Below the pieces are notes generated by a model. That model saw nothing but the letters and a program-made list of their open reading frames with translations. It was not told the origin of the DNA and ran no database searches. A stretch of DNA of 64,000 nt from Alphaproteobacteria bacterium (lineage in GTDB: Bacteria > Pseudomonadota > Alphaproteobacteria > Caulobacterales > Aquidulcibacteraceae): assembly GCA_016124255.1 (NCBI GenBank), contig WGOB01000055.1, positions 1 to 64,000 on the forward strand, read 5' to 3'. The stretch's first letter is position 1, and the number at the start of each line of letters is the position of its first letter. Of this stretch, positions 16,301 to 24,694 are shown piece by piece. Position numbers and translations under genes: made by a program.

Positions 16301-18058
16301 ATGCAGCGATACTTTCCGATCCTCGGCTGGGCGCGCGCCTATGACAGCCGCACACTGACCAGCGATCTCGTCGCGGCGGTGGTGGTGACGATCATGCTGA
16401 TCCCGCAAAGCCTCGCTTATGCGATGCTCGCGGGCCTGCCGCCACAGGTCGGGCTTTACGCGTCGATTGCGCCGCTGATCGCCTATGCGGTGTTCGGCAC
16501 CAGCCGCGCGCTGGCTGTCGGGCCCGTGGCGGTGATTTCGCTGATGACGGCTGCGGCTGCGGGCCAGGTCGCAGCGCAGGGCACGCCGGAATATATCGCC
16601 GCTGCGCTCACGCTTGCTCTGCTTTCGGGACTTTTCCTGCTGCTGATGGGCCTCCTGCGGCTCGGCGAATTCGCCAACCTGCTCTCGCATCCCGTGGTGT
16701 CGGGCTTCATCACCGCATCGGGGCTGATCATCGCGGCGAGCCAGCTTGGGCCGTTGCTCGGCGTGCGCACGTCCGGGCAGACGATGGTGGACATCGTGCG
16801 CACGTTCGCGATCGGGATCGAGGCGATCAATCCGTGGACGGCGGCGATCGGGTTCACGTCGCTCGCGTTTCTGTTCTGGGTGCGCAAGGGCCTGAAGCCG
16901 CTGCTGGTGCGGGCGGGACTGAAGCCGCGGCCAGCGGATCTGCTCGCGAAGGCGGGGCCGATCTTCGCGGTGATCGCGGCGACGCTCGCGGTCACGGCGT
17001 TGGCGCTTGCGGAGGAGGGCGTGCGGATTGTCGGCGCCATTCCCGTCGGGCTGCCGCCTTTGACGCCGCCGCTGCTCGACGCCGATCTCGTGCTGCAGTT
17101 GGCGGCGCCGGCGCTGTTCATCAGCGTGATCGGATTTGTGGAATCGGTGTCGGTGGCGCGGACGTTGGCGGCGAAGCGCCGGCAGAGCGTCGAGCCGGAT
17201 CAGGAGCTGATCGGGCTCGGCGCATCGAACGTCGCGGCGGCGCTGACGGGCGGGTATCCGGTAACGGGGGGCTTTGCGCGTTCGGTGGTGAATTTCGACG
17301 CCGGCGCGGAAACGCCCGCAGCGGGCGCGTTCACCGCCGTCGGCATCGCGGCGGCGGCGCTTTTCTTCACGCCGCTGCTCTACAATCTGCCGATCGCAAC
17401 GTTGGCGGCGACGATCATCGTGGCGGTGCTGAGCCTCGTCGACTTCGCCGCGATCGCGCGGATCTGGCGGTATTCGAAACGTGACTTCACGGCGATGGCG
17501 GCGACGATTCTGGTCACGCTCGTGCTGGGCGTGGAGGCGGGGGTCATCGCGGGCGTCGGGCTTTCGGTTCTGCTCTTCCTGCATCGCGCGTCGAAGCCGC
17601 ATGTCGCGATCGTCGGGCAGGTGCCGGGCACGCAGCATTTCCGCAACGTGCTGCGCCACGACGTGGTGACGGCGCCGCACGTGCTGATGATGCGGATCGA
17701 CGAGAGCCTGACATTCGCGAACGCGAACTGGCTTGAAGGCCACGTGCTCTCCAAAGTGGCGCAGGAGAAGGCGCTGAAGCATGTCGTACTGATGTGTTCT
17801 GCGGTGAACGCGATCGACGCGTCCGCGCACGAGAGCCTGGAAGCGCTCAATCATCGGCTCGCGGACGCGGGCGTGATGCTGCATCTCTCCGAGGTGAAGG
17901 GGCCGGTGATGGATCGACTGCGCCGCGCGCATTTTCTCGACGAGCTGACGGGAGAGGTGTTTCTCAGCCAGTACGACGCGTTCCGCGCGCTGGCGCCCGC
18001 GGTGTGCGACAGCCGCGCGTCCGACGTGGCCGCGCAATCGTCCGGCGCCGGCATTTAG
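16301..18058 (+). CDS. SulP-family anion (sulfate-type) permease with STAS domain
   Basis: 585 residues. The N-terminus RAYDSRTLTSDLVAAVVVTI and IPQSLAYAMLAGLPPQVGLY are SulP signatures, followed by GTSRALAVGPVAVISLMT. There are about ten to twelve transmembrane segments, with the conserved QEL-I-GL-NV region as PDQELIGLGASNVAAALTGG. A cytoplasmic STAS domain occupies about residues 440-560. Family members move sulfate, bicarbonate or other anions. The rhodanese/ArsR neighbours favour a sulfur oxyanion, but that is inference. It begins 45 bp after the rhodanese and its stop overlaps the convergent small gene by 4 bp. Confidence 0.93.
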   Translation: MQRYFPILGWARAYDSRTLTSDLVAAVVVTIMLIPQSLAYAMLAGLPPQVGLYASIAPLIAYAVFGTSRALAVGPVAVISLMTAAAAGQVAAQGTPEYIAAALTLALLSGLFLLLMGLLRLGEFANLLSHPVVSGFITASGLIIAASQLGPLLGVRTSGQTMVDIVRTFAIGIEAINPWTAAIGFTSLAFLFWVRKGLKPLLVRAGLKPRPADLLAKAGPIFAVIAATLAVTALALAEEGVRIVGAIPVGLPPLTPPLLDADLVLQLAAPALFISVIGFVESVSVARTLAAKRRQSVEPDQELIGLGASNVAAALTGGYPVTGGFARSVVNFDAGAETPAAGAFTAVGIAAAALFFTPLLYNLPIATLAATIIVAVLSLVDFAAIARIWRYSKRDFTAMAATILVTLVLGVEAGVIAGVGLSVLLFLHRASKPHVAIVGQVPGTQHFRNVLRHDVVTAPHVLMMRIDESLTFANANWLEGHVLSKVAQEKALKHVVLMCSAVNAIDASAHESLEALNHRLADAGVMLHLSEVKGPVMDRLRRAHFLDELTGEVFLSQYDAFRALAPAVCDSRASDVAAQSSGAGI

Positions 18059-18417
18059 GGCGCGCTTGGCAGTGGGTGGGTATATACTTCGTTGAGCGCG
18101 ATGGTCTCGCCGCGCAAGAGAACGAGATCGAATCCGCGCAAGGCTGGCTTCGCTGAGGGGTCCTCGCCGATCGTGCAATACCAGCGCCCGCAGAAACCAC
18201 CGGCGATCGGCCAGATTTCCTCGGGCTCGTAGCGCATGGGCGGCGTGGCGGCGAAGAGGCCGGTCAGATAAGCGCGCAACTGGTCGTGGCCGGTGAGCCC
18301 ATGCGGGACCTGCTGGTCGATATAGGTCGCGTCCGCTGCGTAGAAGGCGAGCAGCGCATCGACATTCTTGTTGGTCCAGGCCTGCAGCCATCGGGTGTTG
18401 AAATCGGTGATGTTCAC
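18055..18417 (-). CDS. SnoaL/NTF2-like protein
   Basis: 120 residues. The pattern FNTRWLQAWTNKNVDALLAFYAADATYID..GLTGHDQLRAYLTGLF is typical of SnoaL-like folds (cone-shaped alpha+beta). These act as cyclases, isomerases or small-ligand pockets. The ATG at 18417 lies 1 bp beyond the stop of the flavin monooxygenase, so the two genes form one transcript and probably act on the same compound. Catalytic residues cannot be assigned from sequence. Confidence 0.75.
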   Translation of the reverse strand: MNITDFNTRWLQAWTNKNVDALLAFYAADATYIDQQVPHGLTGHDQLRAYLTGLFAATPPMRYEPEEIWPIAGGFCGRWYCTIGEDPSAKPALRGFDLVLLRGETIALNEVYTHPLPSAP

Positions 18418-18418
18418 T

Positions 18419-19654
18419 TCAGGTTTCCGCGCCCAGGACGCGCGCGCGGTGTGCGGCGGTGAACACCTCGCCCGGCAACGTCTCCGGCCCCGCCATGACC
18501 GCGAAGGCGTGTGCGCCGATCGTTGCGTCCTCGGTTTGCAGCTGGTGGTAGCGCCGGCGCCGCGCCGCCGCGGCCGGCCCGAACTCGCAGTCGAGCGCGG
18601 ACGTCAGCGACGCGGCGAAGCGCAGCCGGCGCATCCGTTCGATGCGCTCCTCCGCATACGGACGGAAAGCCGCTGACCGCCAATCTGGCGAGGACGTCAG
18701 AATGTCGGACACGATGCGCACGTCGCGATAGGTGATGGAGAGGCCGAGACCGATGATCGGATCGTTCCAGCCGGCGGCGTCGCCGATCAGCACGGCGCCC
18801 TCCACGAAGGGCTCTTCGGTCCAGGAGTCATTGTTGAAGTACGCGAGCAGCGGCCCTGCCGGCGCGCCTCGGGCGATGTGTTCGTTCTCCGGCGCGCATT
18901 CCATACGAAATGCATCGAGAAAAGCGCGTGCGCCGTCGGGTCCGGCGAAGCGCGCGCGCTGGTCGAGGCCGTAGGCGCCGTAGACGCGCACGCGGCCTTC
19001 GCCTTGCGGGAAGGCGAGGAAGGCGAAGTCGCCTTCGGTGCCGATCGCCTGCAATTTCTCGTTCCAGCCGTCGGCGCCGTCGACGAGGAGGCCGGCGAAC
19101 ATGTGATGGGGTTTATCCTGATGCAGCGCGATCTTGGCGGCATCGCGCACAACGGAAGTGCGCCCGTCGGCGCCGATGATGAGACGTGCAGTCGCGCGGC
19201 GGGCGGCGCCCGCGTGCGTGAACGTCGCCGCCGGCGCCGTGCCAAGCGTGATCTCGGTGACGTCGACGCCGCGCAGAGTTTCCGCGCCCGCGCGGCCGGC
19301 TTCGTCGAACAGCGTGCGGCAATGGTGCGGATGCCCGATGCACAGCGGCCCCGGCACGTCTGCGGCAAAAATGCCGAGCGGCAGAGGCTTGGCGCGGGAT
19401 TCATCCGGCGCGCGGCTTTCGTCGAAGGTGATGTGGGCGTCGAGATGCCAGCCGCCGGCGCCGCGGAGGAGGTCGTAGAGACCGAGCCGTTTCACTTCGC
19501 TCACACCCCAGGGCGCGATCCACTCGCCGCGCACGCGGTCTTCGTAGACCATCGATTTCTCAAGCAGCAGCACGTGTGCGCCCGCGCGCGCCATGGTCGC
19601 GGCCATCGCCGATCCGCCGATGCCGCCGCCGATGATGATGAGATCGTAGTCCAT
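18419..19654 (-). CDS. FAD-dependent aromatic-type monooxygenase (PHBH-like)
   Basis: 411 residues from ATG 19654, which starts directly at the FAD-binding fold, MDYDLIIIGGGIGGSAMAA; the frame is open further upstream but overlaps no ribosome site. The second FAD motif GADGRTSVVRDAA and the third, LIGDAAGWNDPIIGLGLS, are both present, so it belongs to the group A flavoprotein hydroxylases and their relatives (also geranylgeranyl-reductase-like oxidases). FAD- and NAD(P)H-dependent hydroxylation or epoxidation of a small organic molecule is inferred. Operon with the SnoaL-like gene. Confidence 0.88.
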   Translation of the reverse strand: MDYDLIIIGGGIGGSAMAATMARAGAHVLLLEKSMVYEDRVRGEWIAPWGVSEVKRLGLYDLLRGAGGWHLDAHITFDESRAPDESRAKPLPLGIFAADVPGPLCIGHPHHCRTLFDEAGRAGAETLRGVDVTEITLGTAPAATFTHAGAARRATARLIIGADGRTSVVRDAAKIALHQDKPHHMFAGLLVDGADGWNEKLQAIGTEGDFAFLAFPQGEGRVRVYGAYGLDQRARFAGPDGARAFLDAFRMECAPENEHIARGAPAGPLLAYFNNDSWTEEPFVEGAVLIGDAAGWNDPIIGLGLSITYRDVRIVSDILTSSPDWRSAAFRPYAEERIERMRRLRFAASLTSALDCEFGPAAAARRRRYHQLQTEDATIGAHAFAVMAGPETLPGEVFTAAHRARVLGAET

Positions 19655-19724
19655 GCGTGCGCTCCGCAGACACAATGAACTGCTCTCGCCACGGAAGCGC
19701 AAACTGAAGCGTGGGCAAGGGTGA

Positions 19725-19800
19725 TGGTGCCGCCAGGGTGACTCGAACACCCGACCTACGCATTACGAATGCGCCGCTCTACCGGCTGAGCTATGGCGGC
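19725..19800 (-). tRNA. tRNA-Thr (anticodon CGT)
   Basis: The minus strand folds into a full cloverleaf. The acceptor stem GCCGCCA pairs with TGGCGGC and the D-stem is GCTC/GAGC. The anticodon stem GCGCA/TGCGT carries loop TTCGTAA with anticodon CGT, and the T-arm is GGGTG TTCGAGT CACCC. The discriminator A and the CCA end are encoded (19725-19727). It reads ACG threonine codons. Confidence 0.97.
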
Positions 19801-19889
19801 CCACGGACGGCGCGCCTTGCGGGGCCGTTCGGGAGGGCGCTTGTCTACATCCCGCGTCCTGGGGGAGCAAGGGCGCGCGGGGCGGCGCT

Positions 19890-21029
19890 TCAGGGCCCGA
19901 CATAGGCGGCGCGGGGGCGGATGGGGCGTCCCACCGCCTGCTGCTCCATGGCGTGGGCGAGCCAGCCGACCATGCGCCCTGCGGCGAACAGCACGAACGG
20001 CGCATCGCGCGGCAGGCGGTATTCCAACGTCACCGCGGCCAGCGCCATGTCGATGTTGGCGGACAGGCCGAGCGCGTCTTCGGCGGCCGCGATGGCGGAC
20101 GCGATCGCCGGGCGCGGCTTGAGCGCGGCAAGGAGCGCGGCGGCGCGCGGATCGCCTTGTGGATAAAGCGGGTGGCCGATCGCCGGCAGGCGTTCACCGC
20201 GCGCAAGCACGGCGCGCACCGTGGCTGCGGGACCGTCGCGGAGGGCGGCGTCGAGGAACACGATCGCGCGCGCCGCCGCCTCGCCATGCAGCGGGCCGAC
20301 GAGCGCTGCGCACCCTGCCAACGCCGCCGCCGCGAGCGGCGCGCCGGTCGACGCGGCAACGCGGGCCGCGAAGGTGGAAGGGTTGAGTTCGTGATCGGCG
20401 GTCAGCGCCAAAGTGCGGCGGAGGATGTCGGCGCGGGCGGCGCTCAGGCCCCACGTGTCGGCGAGGCGGCGATGCAGCGGCGCGCCGTCAGCGGCCGCGT
20501 CGCCGGCGAGCGCGTCGGTCATGCCGCAGAGCAGATCGTAGGCTTCCAGCGCCAGCTGCGCGGGGGCGCGGCCGAAACTTGGCGCATCGGCCGCGGCGCG
20601 TCGGGAGAGGAAGGCGAGGCCGCGCGCCTTGGCGCTCTCGCCCGCGATTGCGCGGCGGCGCGGCGGCCTCGGCGCCCAATTATCGGGTTGCGCCCATAAG
20701 AGGCGGGCGGTGTCCTCCAGCGTTGCGTGCACGGACCAGGCGACGGCGTCCTCGCCGCGATAGATGAGCCGCCCCTCGCGCACCGTGGCGATGGCGCTTT
20801 CCAGCACCGGATCCCCCCAGGCGATGGCGCGCTGGGCGATGTCGACGCGCTTGCGACCCCGGCGGCGGCGCTGGACGAGAGCGGCCACGTCAGCGGCGGA
20901 ATAGAGGCTGGTGCGTGGATCGTCTTCTGCGGGACGCGCCGCGAGCAGCCCGCGGCTGACATAGGCGTAGAGCGTCTGCGGCTTGACCTTGAGGCGGGCG
21001 ATCGCGGCGTCGCGGGAGAGCCATTGCAT
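19890..21029 (-). CDS. Citrate synthase family protein with N-terminal HTH domain
   Basis: 379 residues. Residues about 1-50 form a MerR/excisionase-like HTH (MQWLSRDAAIARLKVKPQTL, YVSRGLL, SLYSAADVAALVQRR). The rest is a citrate synthase fold. His of the first motif is in DHELNPSTFAARVAAS, His of the second in VGPLHGEAAARA, and the late Asp is in SANIDMALAAV. The segment that is GHRVY in true synthases reads AIGHPLYPQGDP, so the substrate-binding Arg is replaced by Pro, as is usual in this HTH-bearing subfamily. Activity may be altered or regulatory. No clear ribosome site precedes ATG 21029. Divergent from a second, motif-complete synthase at 21115, with a palindrome between. Confidence 0.85.
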   Translation of the reverse strand: MQWLSRDAAIARLKVKPQTLYAYVSRGLLAARPAEDDPRTSLYSAADVAALVQRRRRGRKRVDIAQRAIAWGDPVLESAIATVREGRLIYRGEDAVAWSVHATLEDTARLLWAQPDNWAPRPPRRRAIAGESAKARGLAFLSRRAAADAPSFGRAPAQLALEAYDLLCGMTDALAGDAAADGAPLHRRLADTWGLSAARADILRRTLALTADHELNPSTFAARVAASTGAPLAAAALAGCAALVGPLHGEAAARAIVFLDAALRDGPAATVRAVLARGERLPAIGHPLYPQGDPRAAALLAALKPRPAIASAIAAAEDALGLSANIDMALAAVTLEYRLPRDAPFVLFAAGRMVGWLAHAMEQQAVGRPIRPRAAYVGP

Positions 21030-21040
21030 TGAGATTGATT

Positions 21041-21054
21041 ATCTTGATCAAGAT
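21041..21054. promoter_or_regulatory. Palindromic operator candidate between the divergent citrate synthases
   Basis: ATCTTGATCAAGAT is a perfect 14-bp palindrome. It is flanked by a direct repeat, AGATTGA at 21032-21038 and again at 21051-21057. It lies 12 bp from the ATG of the HTH-bearing citrate synthase and about 60 bp from the start of its divergent paralogue. The position suits a site bound by the HTH domain to control both genes; that link is inference. Confidence 0.5.
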
Positions 21055-21114
21055 TGACGAGCAAGCTGCGTTAGCCGATCTCTTCCCCAGCCATATCGAC
21101 CACGGAGGCGGCGC

Positions 21115-22176
21115 ATGGATGCGGGATTGGCGGAGGTTGTCGCGGCCGAGACGGTGCTGTCGGATGTCGACGGCGCGGCGGGGCGGCTGGTGATCAGGGG
21201 CTTCGACGTGGGCGTGCTGGCGCAGCGCGCGGCGTTCGAGGATGTCGCTGCGCTGTTGTGGGACGGGTTTCTGCCGCGCGTGCGGGATTTACCTGCGGCG
21301 TTCGGCGCGGCGCGGGTGCGGATGTTCGCGCGGCTGCCCGATTTCGGCGACCTCGACGATGTTGAGGCGCTGCGGGCGGCGCTGGCGCGGGTGCGCGACG
21401 GCGATGATCTCGGCGTTGCGCTTGATCTCGCCGCGATGAGCGCGGTGGCGACCGCCGCGATTGCACGCACGCGGCGCGGGAGAACGCTGATCGCGCCCGA
21501 TCCGTCTTTGAGCCAGGCGGGGGATTGCCTGCGGATGATGCTTGGCCGCGATCCTGCGCCGGCGGAAACCTCTGCGCTCGACGCCTATTGGGCGACGGTG
21601 TGCGATCATGGCCTCAACGCCTCAACTTTCGCTGCGCGCGTGGTCGCCAGCACGCAGGCGGGTCTCGCGTCCGCGGTGATCGGTGGGCTCTGCGCACTGA
21701 AGGGGCCGCTGCACGGCGGTGCGCCGGGGCCGGTGCTGGACATGCTCGACGCCATCGGCGCGCCCGAGAATGCGGAAGCCTGGATCGACGCGGCGCTGGC
21801 GCGCGGCGAACGGCTGATGGGCTTCGGCCATCGCATCTACCGCGTGCGCGACCCGCGCGCCGAAGCGCTCGCCGCCGCGCTGCGGCGCCTGCCGCGCGCG
21901 GCGGGGCGCATCGCCTTTGCCGAGGCGATCGAGAAGACGGCGCTGACGCAGCTGCGTGCGCGTTATTCCGGGCGCGCACTCGACACCAATGTTGAATATT
22001 ACACCGCGCTGCTGCTCGACGCGCTTGGGGCGCCGCGCGAAACGTTCACGTGCCTCTTCGCGTGCGGACGCGTGCTCGGCTGGATCGCGCATGCGCGCGA
22101 ACAAGTGATGACGCGCCGGATCGTGCGTCCGCAGAGCCGCTATGTCGGCCCTGCGCCGGATGCTGAAGCGGCGTAG
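21115..22176 (+). CDS. Citrate synthase / 2-methylcitrate-synthase-like
   Basis: 353 residues. Start ATG 21115 follows GGAGG at 6 bp. Catalytic motifs are complete: DHGLNASTFAARVVAST, LKGPLHGGAPGPVLDML, GFGHRIYRVRDPRAEAL (with the substrate Arg), and the late Asp in LDTNVEYYTALLLDALG. It condenses acetyl-CoA or propionyl-CoA with oxaloacetate. The protein is shorter than housekeeping type II synthases (about 430 aa) and resembles the compact type I/2-methylcitrate group. Its divergent partner shares the ends of the fold (both end in R-PQSRYVGP / R-PRAAYVGP-like tails), showing duplication. Confidence 0.87.
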   Translation: MDAGLAEVVAAETVLSDVDGAAGRLVIRGFDVGVLAQRAAFEDVAALLWDGFLPRVRDLPAAFGAARVRMFARLPDFGDLDDVEALRAALARVRDGDDLGVALDLAAMSAVATAAIARTRRGRTLIAPDPSLSQAGDCLRMMLGRDPAPAETSALDAYWATVCDHGLNASTFAARVVASTQAGLASAVIGGLCALKGPLHGGAPGPVLDMLDAIGAPENAEAWIDAALARGERLMGFGHRIYRVRDPRAEALAAALRRLPRAAGRIAFAEAIEKTALTQLRARYSGRALDTNVEYYTALLLDALGAPRETFTCLFACGRVLGWIAHAREQVMTRRIVRPQSRYVGPAPDAEAA

Positions 22177-22179
22177 ACG

Positions 22180-23577
22180 CTACGCTGCGTCGGAAGAAGC
22201 GCCGCCGCCTGGAGGAAGCGCGGCGACCGCCGCGGGCGGCAGCGCGAGCAGCGAGCCGGTCGTGGCGTCGCGCCCGCCGCGCTCCATGCGTGGATGGATG
22301 AGTTGGCCGCTGTCGCCGTACACATAGACGAGCCGCGCCCAGTCGGTGTCTTCATAGAGAAACGCGGGACCTTCCGGATCGAGATCGGACCAGTCCGCTT
22401 CGCGTGGGGCGGCGGCGGCCTGGTTGGTCCACGAGCGGGCGGCGGCGTCGTCGCCGCGGCCGCGCGCGACCTGAGCGTAGAGCGTGCAGATGCGTGCGGA
22501 CGGGAATTCGCGGTAGGCGTCGTCGAGGGCTGCTTGTGCTGCGCCCCAATCGCCACGCTCCATTGCAAGCTCGGCCGCGACAATGCGGCTCTCGCGGCTG
22601 TCGGGCCGTTTGTCGAGCAGAACCTGCATGCGTGCGCCGCGCTCGGACGCGCTCTCGCCGACGCGCAGATCGCGGTACGCGTGCGCGAGCGCGGGATGCG
22701 GCGCGACTTCCCAGGCGTCTTCGAGGATCGCGGCGGCGCGCTCGTGCTTCTGTTCGCCCACGAGCAGACGCGCGGCGAGCGCCGCCGCCGGCGCGAAGCC
22801 CGGCGCCATGCGGATCGCCTTCTGCGCCATGTCGGCGGCCTTTTCGCCGCGCCGTTCGCGTTCGGCCTTGGCGGCGGCGGCGGCGTAGAGCACGGCGCGA
22901 CGACGGCGCACGACTTTATCTTCCAGCAGGCGGCGTTTCTCGGCCTGTTCAAGCGCTTCAAGCGCGCCCTCCCAATCTGCCGCCTGCACCTTCAACTCAA
23001 ATAGCGACTGGAACGGCCACGCCGCGGTCTTGGAGAGCCGCATCGCCTGTTCGGCGTGCGACATCGCCGAGAGACGGTCGCCGCGTTTCAGGGCCGCCTG
23101 TAAGAGCCCCTTGTGGCCGAGGAGGGCGGTGTCTTCCTGCGAGAGCATGCCGGAATAGGCGCGCTCCGCGGCGGGCGTGTCGCCAGCGACCTCGGCGGCG
23201 CGGGCCTGCAGCAGGACCGCGAGGCGGGGCTCCTCGATCAATTCCTCCGCGCGGGCGGCGTGCTTGCGGGCCTCATCGAACTCGCCGGCTTCCGCGGCGA
23301 TCAGCCCGAGCGCCAGCGCCTCCTGGCCGCGCTTGGTGCGGTGGCGGCGGCCGAAGCGGCCGAGCATGTCCGGCGCGTCCAGTAGGAACATCAGCATACG
23401 GAGGATCGGCAGCGAGATGGCGACGATGAAGATCAGCGCCAGGAGCCCGAACAGCGCCGTGGTGTGGATTTCGTAATCGCCGAACTCGATGACGACGCGC
23501 CCCGGCGCGTTGGCTGCGTTGATGGCAGCGAGCGCGGCCAGGACCGCTATGACCAGAATGATCGCAATGCGGAGCAT
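22180..23577 (-). CDS. HemY-type membrane TPR protein
   Basis: 465 residues. Two N-terminal transmembrane helices (about 3-22 and 38-62) flank GRVVIEFGDYEIHTTALFG, the HemY_N signature. The remainder is helical TPR-like repeats rich in Ala and Glu (EALALGLIAAEAGEFDEARK, AERAYSGMLSQEDTALLG). In proteobacteria this gene follows hemC-hemD and is thought to organise late heme synthesis at the membrane; it is unrelated to the Gram-positive HemY oxidase. Start ATG 23577 overlaps the stop of the mitofilin-like gene by 1 bp. Confidence 0.9.
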   Translation of the reverse strand: MLRIAIILVIAVLAALAAINAANAPGRVVIEFGDYEIHTTALFGLLALIFIVAISLPILRMLMFLLDAPDMLGRFGRRHRTKRGQEALALGLIAAEAGEFDEARKHAARAEELIEEPRLAVLLQARAAEVAGDTPAAERAYSGMLSQEDTALLGHKGLLQAALKRGDRLSAMSHAEQAMRLSKTAAWPFQSLFELKVQAADWEGALEALEQAEKRRLLEDKVVRRRRAVLYAAAAAKAERERRGEKAADMAQKAIRMAPGFAPAAALAARLLVGEQKHERAAAILEDAWEVAPHPALAHAYRDLRVGESASERGARMQVLLDKRPDSRESRIVAAELAMERGDWGAAQAALDDAYREFPSARICTLYAQVARGRGDDAAARSWTNQAAAAPREADWSDLDPEGPAFLYEDTDWARLVYVYGDSGQLIHPRMERGGRDATTGSLLALPPAAVAALPPGGGASSDAA

Positions 23578-24587
23578 CAGCCTCTCCGGGCCAGTTCGGT
23601 GCGGATGGCGCCCAAACGGGTGTCGATCTCAAGACGACGTTGCGCCGACGTCAGCCAGGGTTGGGCCACACGCGCGGGCGGGCCGGAGAGGCGGCGCAGC
23701 TCCTGCACGGCGCCGGCGAGATTGTCGGCGGCGAGCATGCGGCTGGCGCGTTCCACAACGCCGACGGCGGTGTCTCCTTCGCCGCGGCGGCGCACGACCA
23801 CCCATTGCGCGAGCGACGCCTGGACGCGTCCCCAGAAGCCTTGGCCCGCCTGCGCCTGACGCGCGGCGCGGATGATGTCGTTTTCGATTTCCGCGAAGCG
23901 GTCGCGCAACTCGATCCGCGTCGGCGCCCCGGTGCGGGCGAGGGGCGCCAGCGCGCGGACGTTGGGATCGTCCGGCAACAGCACGGCGAGGGCGCGATAG
24001 CTCTGTTCAAAGGGCCCGGAGGAGCGCGAGGCGTCGGCGGCGGCGGACACAGCGAACGCCGCGCGCGCGGCTTCGCCCGCGGTGCGCGATTGCTGCGCGA
24101 CGGCGGGGAAGTCCACGCGGAGCTGCTGCACCTCGCGGACGAGCGCCTGCACCTCGGCAGTGTTCGGAATCTGGTTCAGGCGGTTTTCGAGATCGCGCAG
24201 ACCGTTCTGCATCGCGATCATGCGTTGCGCGATTTCGGCGTCGCTGGCGGAAGCGATCTCGGCGACGGGCCCGGCCTTGGCCTCAAGCGCGTCGAGGCGG
24301 CGGTCGAGCGATGCAGTTTCAACAGATGCGGCGCCTTGCACACCGGCGGGTTCCGCCAAGACGGAATCCATGGCGGCGCGCAGCGCGGGGATCCGCGGAG
24401 CAAAGGCGCCCAGCACGGCGCCCAGGACGACGCTGAAGAGCGCCAGCACCAACGCTGCGCCGAAGCCGATGCCGTCGTCGCTGCGTGGCGCCTTGGCGCG
24501 GTCGCGGCGACGCGGGCGATCGGCCGGCTCGAACTCGACATCGATCGGCTCGGCGCTGGGCCGGTCGGACGAATCGGACGCGCTCAT
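23577..24587 (-). CDS. Bacterial mitofilin (Mic60-like) membrane protein
   Basis: 336 residues. Polar, basic N-terminus, a single transmembrane helix about residues 43-65 (IGFGAALVLALFSVVLGAVL), a predicted coiled coil about 90-180 (QRMIAMQNGLRDLENRLNQI), and a conserved C-terminal helical domain about 200-336 (FEQSYRALAVLL, WVVVRRRGEGDTAVGVVERA). This is the layout of Mic60/mitofilin. In alphaproteobacteria the homologue sits between hemD and HemY and shapes intracytoplasmic membranes. Start ATG 24587, with a 107-bp gap to hemD. Confidence 0.85.
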   Translation of the reverse strand: MSASDSSDRPSAEPIDVEFEPADRPRRRDRAKAPRSDDGIGFGAALVLALFSVVLGAVLGAFAPRIPALRAAMDSVLAEPAGVQGAASVETASLDRRLDALEAKAGPVAEIASASDAEIAQRMIAMQNGLRDLENRLNQIPNTAEVQALVREVQQLRVDFPAVAQQSRTAGEAARAAFAVSAAADASRSSGPFEQSYRALAVLLPDDPNVRALAPLARTGAPTRIELRDRFAEIENDIIRAARQAQAGQGFWGRVQASLAQWVVVRRRGEGDTAVGVVERASRMLAADNLAGAVQELRRLSGPPARVAQPWLTSAQRRLEIDTRLGAIRTELARRG

Positions 24588-24694
24588 GAATTGAACCCTT
24601 GGCCTTCTGGCTTACGGACATGCCCTCTCGCCCGCTTCGAAGCGGCGCGAACCCCGGCGGACGAACTTAGGCGGGGTCAAGGTCGCCCTCAAGC

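Noticed and set aside
15875-18391. 838-codon minus-strand frame across rhodanese and SulP
   Set aside because: Repetitive Arg/His-rich sequence, no domain, and it lies opposite three confident genes.
19684-19715. Possible hairpin CCACG...CGTGG just beyond the tRNA-Thr 3' end
   Set aside because: Only 5 bp of stem with a long loop and no T run; insufficient for a terminator call.
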